Assembly: GCA_015179045.1 (NCBI GenBank)
Contig: WHUZ01000085.1
Location: 124,001 to 188,000, forward strand
Origin: Kalaharituber pfeilii
Lineage: Eukaryota > Ascomycota > Pezizomycetes > Pezizales > Pezizaceae
Reading direction: 5' to 3'
DNA: 64,000 nt
A model generated the notes under the pieces. That model was not told the origin of the DNA. It searched no databases and saw only the letters and a list, made by a program, of their open reading frames with translations. Below, piece after piece: positions 22,252 through 32,240 of this stretch. The position numbers were made by a program, and so were the translations under genes. Each line of letters begins with the position of its first letter. Position 1 is the stretch's first letter.

Positions 22252-23544
22252 GGGGATGGAGGGGAGGGAATCTTGAGGGTTTTGGAACGGTGTGCTTTTC
22301 TTTCTCTTTTATTTGTCTTGTTTGGTTTCTTCCTGCTATTTATTGTTTATGAGCAAGAAAGTAGGGAAATTCGAATTTGGTTTTCTCAACCACAAGAAAA
22401 AAAAAAAAAAGCAGGAGAGCAAAGCATACACAAGAGGGCATTCCAGGCGTTCACAGGCGCAAAAGCTTTTAATCTTCAGTACACTACATCTTCTATACTG
22501 TTACACACACGTTCCATCTGTTTTCTTTTTTAAATATTTGTGTCTTGAGCTATCCTGTAGAGATTTATTTTTATCTTCTCATTTTTCATTTTATTGTATT
22601 CTTTTTTTAGATCGATATCGTCTTTCTTTTGTATGAAATATCACCTATAAGGTTTCTTGGCAAATTTCTTACTTTCTCTCAGCTCTTATGTATTGAACTA
22701 ATGAATACTAATAATACATATATGCTCATAGACACTCGGCTCATACTTATATATGAATATTTTGACCTTTGTTGTTTTATACTTTGACAGTTATTCAGAA
22801 GTAGAGAGTAGGGGATGGGGGATGGGGGGGGGGGAGATATAACATTAAATATATATATAAGCTTGTATAATATTGTGCCGCTGCCTCAAGATCTCCGGAG
22901 AGCGCTCTAATGTAGTAAAGCTGGGCGTCACAGGCATGTACAGGAAGTCCCGCGATCTTTCGTGATACACCTTGTACAATCACCAATCTCCTCATCCTCC
23001 ATAGCCTCTATCTTGAGCTTCCTAATGCAAATTACTGCAGCACACCATGTACAGAAGCAAATTCAAACAACTGGGATGACAGTGTCCGGTTGCGAACCAA
23101 GAGACGGTATCAATCACCTCGATACACCACTTTTAAGCGTTTTCACGATTCTCGCTGCATTCATACGAACTACAACTCGAGACAGAAAGATAGTAGGGGG
23201 ACAAGTACAAGAATATGGAGTGGCTCGAGGAGCATGAGGAGCTTTTGGCGCAGCTCCAAGAATAAAAAGTGCTGATATTTAGTTTGGAGTTGATATTGTT
23301 AATAATCAAGTGTATATTAAAACAAGCATGGAATTTTGGGAATCATAGTGCCTCCTATCTTTATTGATAGTGACAATGTCAATACAAAACAAGATAAGTG
23401 AAAACAGAATAATTATCAAGCAGAGAAGAAAATAGGCAGTATTAACACATGACGCCGATCTAATATCTAAGTCCATGCAATCTTACTCCATCGATAGTTA
23501 TATCTCCATTACCCTCACGCTCCCCCACCATCATCCTGTCCCCC
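22252..23544. other. Intergenic, AT-rich with homopolymers
   Basis: Contains A-runs (~22395), a G-run (22828-22835), TA-rich stretches (~22846-22860) and no frame with protein-like content. The 3' untranslated regions of the convergent flanking genes presumably lie here. Confidence 0.5.
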
Positions 23545-24274
23545 TCACGTCCCACTACCATCCCCAGTTCCCTCCCCCGCCAACATTCCCACCCCCTCCC
23601 TCACCACTCCTGCCACCATCTGCCACGCCTCTTCCCACTCCCCCAGCACTTGTACAATCCTATCCTCCACCTCCGCCCTCCTTTGAAGCAGTTTCTGCAC
23701 CCTGGCAACCACCTCTTTCATTCTCCTCTCTTCATTCTTCTCCCCTTCGTCGCCCCATCTAACGCCATTCTGGGCGATGAGTGCCTCAAGGGCTGAAGCG
23801 TACTCATTGAAAAGAGCATCACGTTTTTGTGCTTTGTGAACATGATTCTGGGTGTGTATGAACCAACCAAGGCGTAGATATATACATAGATTAGCGTTCC
23901 ATTGCTCCCGTTCCAGTGCCACGTATCATCAAAAACCAAGCAGTGATCATCCAATATTATCAATAACTCACAGACTTTACCACCTCTCTCATCATCATCT
24001 CCACCGCCTGCGACGGCGCCATCGACCTCTGCGACTCTACATTTGAGGACCCTTTATCCTCTACACCTCCCACATTCTCCTCCTCACCTCCAGCTGTATC
24101 CCCCTCTTGCTCTGACTCACCCGTGGGCTGTGGTGAAGCTGATGAGCGAGAGGAAGAAAATGAAGGCTGCGAGGATGCGGAAACCGGGGAGGTAGACGGT
24201 TGGCGCCGCTTTGCATTTCCTTTTGCCCGAGGTTTAGATTTGGGTTTGGTGACCTTCGAGGATTTGGTTGGCAT
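23545..24274 (-). CDS. Small basic coiled-coil protein of unknown function
   Basis: Two exons, 24274-23972 and 23847-23545, giving 201 residues. Residues 1-30 are strongly basic (MPTKSSKVTKPKSKPRAKGN), residues 30-85 are Ser- and Glu-rich and probably disordered, and from about residue 88 the protein is helical: MMMREVVKS joins in frame to NHVHKAQKRDALFNEYASAL, then RRMKEVVARVQKLLQRRAEV and LGEWEEAW with heptad-like spacing. The splice is supported by a GTGAGT donor, a CAG acceptor and continuity of the helix. I do not recognise the family; size and layout (basic tail plus coiled coil) would suit a small nuclear complex subunit, but that is speculation. Confidence 0.65.
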
Positions 24275-24537
24275 GGTGACGCAGTGTTAAAGGGCAACTG
24301 GGACTTGTCAGTGAAGATGATAGGGTATTTGTAAGCGCGCCGAGAGCATATGGGAGCTATTGTCTTCCCTTGTAGGAAACTTGACATGGCTGCAAGTGCC
24401 TGTGGTAACCAGATTAACGAAGTATTACCCTCAATTGCTATCTACCAAAACGACATCAAAGTAACATTGGACAACACTTAGTTCATAAAATACATGTATT
24501 AATATATTACAGCATATCCCCTTTCTGTGGATAGGAA

Positions 24538-25980
24538 TTATCGTCGATACCCCTCCCTCCCCGCACCCCTACCCCGGTCTCTACTTCTCGACCCAGACCT
24601 CGAGCGGTTATATTTCCGCCTATCCCTCTCTCTGTCCCTGTCCCTATCTCGCTCTCTATCTTTATCCCGGTTCCGATAATGATCATCTCCCCGTCTATCC
24701 CAGTCCCTGTCCCTATCCCTGTCTCGATCCCGATCCCGGTCTCGGCCTCGATCTCTATCCCTCTCGTGCCCGTCCCCTCCTCTGCTTCCATTTCCCCCCT
24801 GCGCCCCCCGCACTGGCGGCGTCCTATCCGACCTCTCCAATCCCGCCATCACCCTCTCTGCCGTGCTCCCACTGCCCCTTCCATCCCCCCTTCTACTCCC
24901 AAAATCTGCCCCTTTCTCCCCCACAAATGCCAACGCACTTCTCGACTGCCCCCTCGCGGCATCCATCTCCGCCTGCTTTTGCCTTCTCTCCAAAATCTGA
25001 TGCTGCGACTTCCTCAGTCTTTCCACAAACCCCTCTTCGTGCTTTGCCCATGCAGCAGGGTCCCAGATGTGCGTTGGCAGATGCGACACATACTGGTCCG
25101 CTGACCACCCGCCCCCTGTCTCCTCCGATCCAATGCCGACATCAAGCTCCACAAAACCCATAAGCTTTTCCAATAGCCGAGGATTCCGTAATGCCGATGA
25201 GCGAGCAAGCTTCTCGTTGAAATGCACCCCTTGCCTTTTCAATGTCAAAAAGTTGCTAAATTTGCTCGACGTCTCCGGGGGGGGTGTGCCCGGCGGTGAT
25301 GGTGGAATCGACGGTATTGTGTGCGGTAGCGTCAGACTCTGTATCTGTGAGCGGGCGAGAGAGTACGGTGATAACGGAGCCGCAGAGGGTGAAGGCGATG
25401 CACCTCCCGGGTACGGTGAGTTTGTAGCTGACGGCAACGACGGTCCAACTGAAGGCCCTACTGTATCCTCTGCGCTAGGGCCCGGAGGGACAATTGGCAC
25501 CGGCTCTGATATGGTTGGAGGCGGCACCGTTCCGGCAACTGGTCGAGACGGGGAATGCGCGAGGGTGACTGTTCCGCCCACTTGTGGAGGCCCTGCTGCC
25601 GCTGCATCTGGAGCCAACGTGAGATACTGGGAACTTGTGTGAGGAATGTGAGATAATGTAACGAACCTTGGTCGTCTTCTACTGTCGCTTGTAGAGGGCG
25701 TTTGCTGTCTACGGGCGCTGCCTAGACGCGCAATGCCAGTCATGTCAGAACCGGAAGCGACAGCAGCATCATCCAGTCCCATCGTCCCTCAGTAGCCCAG
25801 CGCGCGAATCGGACGTACCTTCTCTGGCCGCTTTGCTCCCTTCGCTGCTGCTGCTGCTGCTGCTGATGCTGCTGCTCCTGCTTGCGCCGAGGCTGCTTTC
25901 CGCTGCTGCTGCGGCCGCTGCGGGACCTCGACGTGCCCATCGCTCTCCTCTTCACTGTCGTACGCTACCAGTCCCTGCAT
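24538..25980 (-). CDS. HCNGP/SAP30BP-like protein with RD-repeat tail
   Basis: Family of nuclear proteins linked to transcriptional regulation and splicing. Three exons: 25980-25819, 25721-25667 and 25601-24538, about 426 residues. The N-terminus MQGLVAYDSEEESD matches the family's usual start; the conserved core is FLTLKRQGVHFNEKLARSSA, LRNPRLLEKLMGFVE and HLPTHIWDPAAW. The small middle exon (AAPVDSKRPLQATVEDDQ) was found by joining a donor after RPEK to an acceptor past the misleading frame. The C-terminus is an Arg/Asp dipeptide array followed by an RS-like end (RKYNRSRSGSRSRDRGRG), which resembles splicing factors. An Ala/Gln-rich tract encoded by GCT/CAG runs (~25840-25920) varies easily in length. 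Upstream in-frame ATGs (to 26088) were rejected because the family starts at MxGLVAYDS. Confidence 0.88.
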
Positions 25981-26297
25981 CGCCGCGTCAAGGATGGCGG
26001 ATGCCGGTGCGACGTCTCTGTACAATTGGCGTGTTTCCCCTCTGTTGCGTGCGTTCCGCCGGCGCAGCTGTTTGCGTGCCTCGCACATTGCTGGCGTCCC
26101 GGCGCCCAGCAGGAGCGTTGTCGCGGCCGCTGACTAAGCAGGAGCCAGGGTCCCCGAGCTCCCGCTCAGCGAAGCACGCATGGTGGGGCAAAATCCCACA
26201 GTATATCCCCCCCACGAGCACCTCTCCAACAGCCTTTCCTCCAAGCATTCCCTCTCCCTCTCTGCTTCACCGCCCTTAGACATACCCACCACACAAA

Positions 26298-27255
26298 ATG
26301 GCCTCCACATTCTTTCGTGAGCCCAACGTCATCACCGATTTCCCCCGCCCCACAGACTGGCACGCCGCAGCTCCCGTCGTGCGTCACGATGTTAATCCGT
26401 ACCTCCCCCTCAGCTCCTCCATCTTCCCCCCTATGGTCATCCCTCATATCTTTCCAATCCCCCCAAGCTAACTCCCTACCAGCTACACCAACAACGGCGG
26501 CACCATCCTTGGCATCACAGGTCAAGGCTTTGCCATCCTGGCCGGCGACACACGCCACACGCAAGGCTACAATATCAACTCCCGCACCGAGAAGAAAGTA
26601 TGGCGGCTAAGCAAGGACTCGACGCTCGTCATGGCTGCGGTCGGTTTTGGCGCTGATGCATTGGACTTGAGAGACACAATGCGGCGGGCCGTCGAGGTAG
26701 CATTTACCAAATACCCCTCCTTACCATTCCAATTTCTCAACGTTACAAGTGGAAGTATACAGCTAACCCCACCTCCTCTTCGCCTGCTTTTCCTCTCTTC
26801 CTCAGGACTACAAATTCCAACACAATAAAGACATGTCCGTCTCTGCCGCCGCCCAACTCCTCATGACGGTCCTCTACGGCAACCGCTTCTTCCCCAAATA
26901 CGCCTACTGCATCCTCATCGGCCTCCTACCGGACGGCACGCCCCGCCTTTACTCATACGACCCCGTCGGCAGCTACTCCAAAGAGGGCGAGCGGCGTCAC
27001 GCTGCCGGCGCCGCCGCCTCGCTCATCGTCCCGTTTCTCGACAACCAGGTCGAGTTCAAGAACCAGTACCATCCATACCAATATGATCAGGAGAAAGAGG
27101 TCATACCCCTATCACTCGACACTGCGATGAGGCTTGTCAAGGACGCCTTTACAGGTGCTACAGAGAGGCATACTGAGGTTGGTGATGGGCTACAAATCAT
27201 CACTGTGAGCAAAGATGGTGTCACGGAGGAGATATATAAGTTAAAGGAAGATTAA
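26298..27255 (+). CDS. pre7: 20S proteasome subunit beta-6 (Pre7)
   Basis: Non-catalytic beta-ring subunit of the 20S proteasome. Three exons: 26298-26398, 26483-26696, 26806-27255, 254 residues. After a short prosegment-like N-terminus (MASTFFREPN) comes NNGGTILGITGQGFAILAGD, where the active-site threonine position of catalytic subunits is not exposed by a processing site. It continues with DTRHTQGYNINSRTEKK, GNRFFPKYAYCILIGL, YSYDPVGSY, AAASLIVPFLDNQVEFKNQY and ends ERHTEVGDGLQIITVSKDG. Divergent from the HCNGP-like gene, with 317 bp between starts. Confidence 0.95.
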
Positions 27256-28054
27256 GTGTGGTATTGGGGCGGTTAGGGGAACGGGTTGGGGGGGATCAGG
27301 GTAATAGGAAGCAATTAATTACACATGTGACTACACAACACCACACGAAGTCGTGAAATGTAGCAAAGTACAATGAGTTCATCCACTCCTTTTATCAGAT
27401 CACGAACGTGAGATTAGCGACATACAAAATGGGAGGTTGATATAGCGCTGACTAAATTCTATTACTCGTGCTATCAGTCCGAGTAGTCTCCAACATACTA
27501 CATACCGCCGCCTTCTACTGCTTTGTATGAGAGCTCAACTCTATCTCACAAATTTGTAACACTAGTGAAAACTAACAATCAGCATTGTATTTCATAGATT
27601 GAGCTCTCCAGCCAAAAACAGCAGCAATTCCCATGCGGTTGGGCAACATACAAGCTTGTTTTCTTTTTCCTCCCCTGGAATCTGCTGATCATCAATTTGA
27701 AGTTTTACAGGGCAGTTACTGTTCTGTAGATCTGTTTTCTTTCTAGAAGGCTTTCTGTCACTTACATAATTCACAAAGCTTCACTGAGGAAGTGCTTGGC
27801 ATACGACTAAAGCTTCGAGGGTGCGACTGGAAAAGGCGTCTTACTAATCCCTAGGAAAATGCACGAAGCAGAGCCGCATACCTTAAGTTTTTCTCATTTC
27901 CTCACTGCTAGCTCTCTCTCTGCGAGTTTCTTTCAGCACAGCGCTCAATACCGCCAAACCTCCATACAAACCCGCATTTAGACCCCCACAAGAAGTTCGA
28001 GCTTGCGCCAGATACAGCCGCCTCTACCAGGCATACATATCCCACGAATCAATC
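27256..28054. other. Intergenic, no gene seen
   Basis: About 800 bp between proteasome beta-6 and rpb12. A 60-codon minus frame (27774-27592) has no family signature. The last ~150 bp are pyrimidine-rich and probably hold the rpb12 promoter. Confidence 0.45.
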
Positions 28055-28323
28055 ATGAACCGCGATTACTCCGCCGCACCCAGCACCGCCGGCACCGGTG
28101 GTCGCCCCCAGGCTGGCTCGGGGGCCATGTTCTACCTCTGCGCGGAGTGCGGCGCCAAAGTCGGGATCAACAAGGGAGAGCACATTCGGTGTAAGGAGTG
28201 TGGGCATAGGGTGTTGTATAAGCAGAGGACAAAGAGGTGAGTTTATTTGCGTTTTGAGCTGCGTTCGATGGTCAGGTGGGGCTGATTTCGATTTGTAGGA
28301 TGGTGCAGTTTGAGGCAAGATAG
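28055..28323 (+). CDS. rpb12: DNA-directed RNA polymerases I, II and III subunit Rpb12 (RPABC4)
   Basis: Small zinc-ribbon subunit shared by all three nuclear RNA polymerases. Two exons, 28055-28236 and 28299-28323. After a Gly/Ala-rich leader the protein reads MFYLCAECGAKV, then GEHIRCKECGHRVLYKQRTK, i.e. two CxxC zinc knuckles, and the second exon adds the invariant RMVQFEAR ending. Total 68 residues. The last exon encodes only 8 codons and is lost without splicing; its GTGAGT donor and TTGTAG acceptor are consensus. Confidence 0.95.
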
Positions 28324-28758
28324 GAAGGGGGAGTGAGGGGATTGTTGCTAGGGAGGAGGGAAGGGTGATGGAGAGTCTGAGGTGTTGATGTTGTATATGA
28401 GAAGGGGGGAGGTGGAGGGTTACCGCTGCTAGCAATCCAAAGCGAACACGATACCCTACCCGCCAACTTCCTGACGACTCCGACAACAACTTTGAACCTC
28501 AGTAATTTCATTACTGTGAGCCTGGCTTTTTCTAATACCGAAACTCCATTCGCAAAGCACAACTTCCTCACCAAAAGTAAAGAAATGAAACTTACACAAG
28601 GAAGGGCGCTGTCTGCTACGACCGAAGAATTATAGCATATTAAAGCACATGATGTTTTTTTCTTTTTTTTTCCTGTTGTTTTTGTATTACTATCCTTTTT
28701 TTCTTTTTCTTTTTCTTTTTTCCCACTCCAAACTTGCAAGTAAAATCACAAGGTTGGC

Positions 28759-28791
<33 letters not shown>

Positions 28792-29280
28792 TTCCCGCAT
28801 CATGGCTTTTTTTGGGGGGGGTTATGGAAACAATGGGCAAAACTCGTTTCAAAAAGGAAATATATTATTGTTGCAACCTAAAAAAAATAAATATACATAT
28901 ATGGAAAAAAAAAAGAAAAAAAAAAAAAAGGGATTCATAAAAACTTCAAAGTTTACAAAATCTATATTCTCTCTATATATACACACGATTCAGGTGATTT
29001 ATTATTGAATGGTGCCTTTTCTTTGCTCCCACCAACCATAGCATAGAGTCGGCAAGAGCTAGTTAAACTTTTTTTTTTTTTGTAAAAAGCCCCCCATATG
29101 TTATACAATGGATCCTTATCTGCGGCAAAATAAAAAACGTATCTCTAGGGTAATCTCTTTTGTTTTAGTACAGTATGCCTCTCTCACATTGTTCATCCCA
29201 CCCATCACCATATCACGGAAGACCACTTTCATATGGGCTAAAAATATACGTGATCCGTCCCTCTGCCCCCTTCCTCCTAC
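28324..29280. other. Homopolymer-rich intergenic stretch
   Basis: Contains a ~30-base T run (28761-28790), several shorter T runs (28655-28720), a G run (28814-28820) and A runs (28905-28930), plus a T run at 29070. Apparent frames here are translated homopolymers. Run lengths in such DNA are unreliable in any assembly. Confidence 0.55.
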
Positions 29281-30267
29281 CTATCCTGCCTTTACCTCCC
29301 CCTCTACCTTTCCACCCCTCCCTGCCTCCTCCAACATCTTTCTCCTCCCCTCTATCGTCCTCCCCAAGTTAATCGGCACGCTCTCCAATGTCCTCACAAT
29401 CTCTCCACCGCCCACACTTGTCAATAATGCCACCATTTCCCCTCTGAGCTCATCCACCGACTTCAAATCACACAGGTACCTAATTCCCGCATCGTCCAGC
29501 ACCCTCGGACTCGCAATGACCCTCTCCTGCACCCTCGCGCCCAGCAAAATAATCTTCTGTAGCGCCGTCATCGCCAGTGGATCGAATCCCTTCTTTTGCG
29601 CCACCTTCTTTACTGGGAAAAGCAGGTCCAGCGCAGCGGTGATGTGTGGCGGGGATAAGGCCGGGAACGTCAGCAACGCCAACGGCCCTATGAGTAGTGG
29701 CGCGAGCGGATGCTTCTTCTTAAGCGAGATAGTAGCTCTGTATGCCTCCCTGCTTGCACCGTAGGCCCAAAGCTTGTCCCCAGGGGCAGGCTGGTCAGCG
29801 ATGCGGACCGCGACGCCAAAGAGGGCGGTATCAACGACATTGATCTTGATGAATGGTGCCAAAGCAGTCGACCCAGGCGGCAGCCCGGCATCGACTTTGT
29901 TCAGGACGAGGCCCAATTCACGGCGGAGAGCAATCCATTCCACAGGGCGGACGGACGAGTGCTGGAAGACGATGGTGAGCGGCGAGGAGCGGAGGAGGGA
30001 GAGGTAGAGTCGCTGCAGGAGGGTTTTCAGGGAGGTTGGGGCTTTGTAAGAGGGCGGTTGCGTCGAGGGGTAAGTTTTGACGGCGGTAGCAGAGGGCACG
30101 GTAGCCCTGGCGACTGAAGCGTAGGATGCCGATGGGCCCTGTGACAATTGTAGGGGGGATACGTTGCTTTGCAGTATTATGGTGGGGCGCACAGCCGCGG
30201 ATGTCATTGCAGGGAGTTGCCCATTGCGGAGACACCTCAGCGCGGGGCTGGGTATCCGTGGCCGCAT
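29281..30267 (-). CDS. Mitochondrial large-subunit ribosomal protein uL10m
   Basis: Stalk-base protein that anchors bL12m dimers on the mitochondrial ribosome; its partner bL12m is also in this window (17044). Single exon, 328 residues from the ATG at 30267. That start gives an Arg-rich, acid-free presequence (MRPRIPSPALRCLRNGQLPA); an in-frame ATG at 30312 adds 15 residues and is the alternative. The body has KTLLQRLYLSLLRSSPLTIV, FQHSSVRPVEWIALRREL, the helical AALDLLFP stretch and QKIILLGARVQ, in the order typical of fungal uL10m. No intron needed. Confidence 0.88.
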   Translation of the reverse strand: MRPRIPSPALRCLRNGQLPAMTSAAVRPTIILQSNVSPLQLSQGPSASYASVARATVPSATAVKTYPSTQPPSYKAPTSLKTLLQRLYLSLLRSSPLTIVFQHSSVRPVEWIALRRELGLVLNKVDAGLPPGSTALAPFIKINVVDTALFGVAVRIADQPAPGDKLWAYGASREAYRATISLKKKHPLAPLLIGPLALLTFPALSPPHITAALDLLFPVKKVAQKKGFDPLAMTALQKIILLGARVQERVIASPRVLDDAGIRYLCDLKSVDELRGEMVALLTSVGGGEIVRTLESVPINLGRTIEGRRKMLEEAGRGGKVEGEVKAG

Positions 30268-30515
30268 GCTGAATGGCCCCTGCAATTGAATATACCGAAA
30301 TACTTTGTCCAATTGCAGGCTTGTGCTGATGGCAATGAGCGGGTATGCGCCTTGGGTCTGACGGTGTCGTCGTTCCCAGGCCTAACTGGCGGGAGGTCGT
30401 TCGGCCAACCTGTGTAAATTCGACTTACGTCCAGGAAGCAGTCTCGAAGCCGAGATAGGAATCTTGGCACGGGATTTTAGAGGTCACGTGGTGAGAAGTG
30501 GGTTCGAAGTTGGTT

Positions 30516-30856
30516 ACCGCATCTGGCGGGCAAGACCCCTTTGTCAGTAAAGGAGAATCTTTGCATATGACTGTTAGTTCTACGTAGATCGAACTAGAGA
30601 GGCGCTCTCCTAAGCGAAATTAGGAATCGGAGAGATCAGAACTCGACTTAGGTTTCGTTCTTGAGCACGGGTAATGGGCTTGAGCAGTATGCAAAAATAC
30701 CCCTCTGGCCAATGAATCAACATGTTCGAGCCTTGGACATCAATTCCTATTCTCTATCCTGAGGACTTGTCACTCAGAATTCCGAAGTCTCATCTCGTTG
30801 AGGTCCACCTGTCACCCAAAAGTCAGACTGGGTGTCTTGCTCCCCAGATTATGCGG
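30516..30856. mobile_element. MITE copy 2 (about 340 bp)
   Basis: Its ends are inverted relative to each other: left ACCGCATCTGGCGGGCAAGA; right, reverse-complemented, ACCGCATAATCTGGGGAGCA. The reverse strand aligns with copy 1 at 13744-13925 over most of that copy. No coding frame. It lies between uL10m and the homoserine kinase relic. Confidence 0.65.
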
Positions 30857-30989
30857 TACTTTTTTTCCCACTTGTAATTGATGATACTGTGCACCTATTG
30901 TGGGGTTCAGCCTCGTGCCCTGTGGGGGCCTGGTTCTGAGGTATCTATTTGTTATATTCCTGTGGGGTAAATTCTACGTCTAAGATATT

Positions 30990-32240
30990 TTTGTAAATCT
31001 ATCATATGGATATGATACCGTAGCGCTCCGTAGGCGGGCTCCAAGACTCTCCACTCGCACTGTATTCCCTCCTTTGCGAATCTGCCTAGAATTTCTTTTG
31101 CGATTTCATCGAAGTTGTGGGTAGCATGGCTCGGCTCCAGATAAGCAAATTCCAAGGAGACCAGGGTGGCTTTGTGGAGTGACTGAGGCAGGGATATCAG
31201 GTAGGCCAGGAATCTATAACAGATGCGTAAGTATGTTCTGTTAACCGAATTTTCCAGAAATGTTGTACGTACCAATGTCTTGCGGTATGGCTGGTGGACC
31301 TTGTCCTGCATGGCCTGGAAGGTAAGTTCAGCATCCGGGGGTGAGCGTGCCAAGGCTGTCAGTCTTTGAAGGTTGAAAATCTGTAATGTGGCCCTCATGT
31401 GTGAGTCCTGTACTCATGCTGTGGGCTTGGAAAGTATCCCTATCAGGTCCTTGGCCGTGTATTGTTTTGGAAGCACAGCTCTGGCAGAGGCGGTAGAGAC
31501 CTCAAAGTTTGGAGTTATAGTAATGGCTTTAATCTCTTTTGCCCACCCGAATCGGACATAGTGGCCAATTTCCATAGGTAGCTGTGGGGGCTTAAGGCCA
31601 GTATCTATTCCTCCTGCTGGTTCTGGTAGTACCTCCGCTAATGGAATCTCCTTCCTCTCCATGTCCACGGGGTCCAACTTTCGGAGGTATCACCCCACGA
31701 ATCCCCGAATCATAGCTGCGGTGACATTATCTGGATGGCGCTCAATCATGGGACAGAAGTCCAGCATCCTGTCTTGCGATAGACCCAGTTTGCCGACCTC
31801 ATTTCCCAGCGTAACCCGGCGACAACCGCTGCTCCCGAAGATCCAAATCTTCGACCTAAAGGAATTGGATTGATGATGTGCACCCTGGTCTCGCATGGGA
31901 AAGTGCGTTGGTCATGGCACTTGAGGACATATAGCATGGTACGGGTAATCAAGTTTGCGTCTGCACCCAGAGGGACGTGATCGGCTCCGTCTCCTTCATA
32001 TGTGAGCACGCAATTGAGTGGAGCAGATGACTTGGCCACTGAAATGTCTACCATAACCTGTAGCTCAAGCAATATCGATAGCGAGAGACCCACAACATCG
32101 AATCCGGGGCCTAAGACGCCGAAACAAATCGCAGAAATTATTTAGCCTCAAGGACATATACGGAGCCGAGGTTTTTGCTGACCTATGTTTGCAGACCAGA
32201 GGAGCAGGGAACTTCTATACTTCACGGTAGCTTGCGGTTA
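30990..32240 (-). pseudogene. thr1: Homoserine kinase (Thr1) pseudogene
   Basis: Remains of the GHMP kinase that phosphorylates homoserine in threonine synthesis. Reading the minus strand: SANIG joins over an intron-like gap to GPGFDVVGLSLSI (near 32110-32070), then LTYEGDGADHVPLGADANLI, NPIPLGR and GSSGAAVVAG. The frame breaks just after this ATP-binding Gly/Ser loop (~31810), continues in another frame as GNEVGKLGLS and MIERHPDNVTAAM, hits a TGA after GGFVG-like sequence (~31690), and resumes with DMERKEIPLAEVLPEPAGGI, IGHYVRFGWAKEIKAITITP, FQAMQDKVHQPYRKTL and FAKEGIQCEWRVLEPA. Several frameshifts and stops mean no kinase can be made. A functional copy is expected elsewhere, since threonine synthesis is normally essential. 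Confidence 0.88.

Noticed and set aside
28649..29008. Plus- and minus-strand ORFs rich in Phe or Lys
   Set aside because: They are translations of long T and A homopolymers.
30990..32240. Repeat-induced point mutation as the cause of the dead homoserine kinase
   Set aside because: Damage includes frameshifts, and many conserved blocks survive unchanged, which is not the dense C-to-T pattern of RIP. A base-by-base comparison with the intact gene would be needed to be sure.
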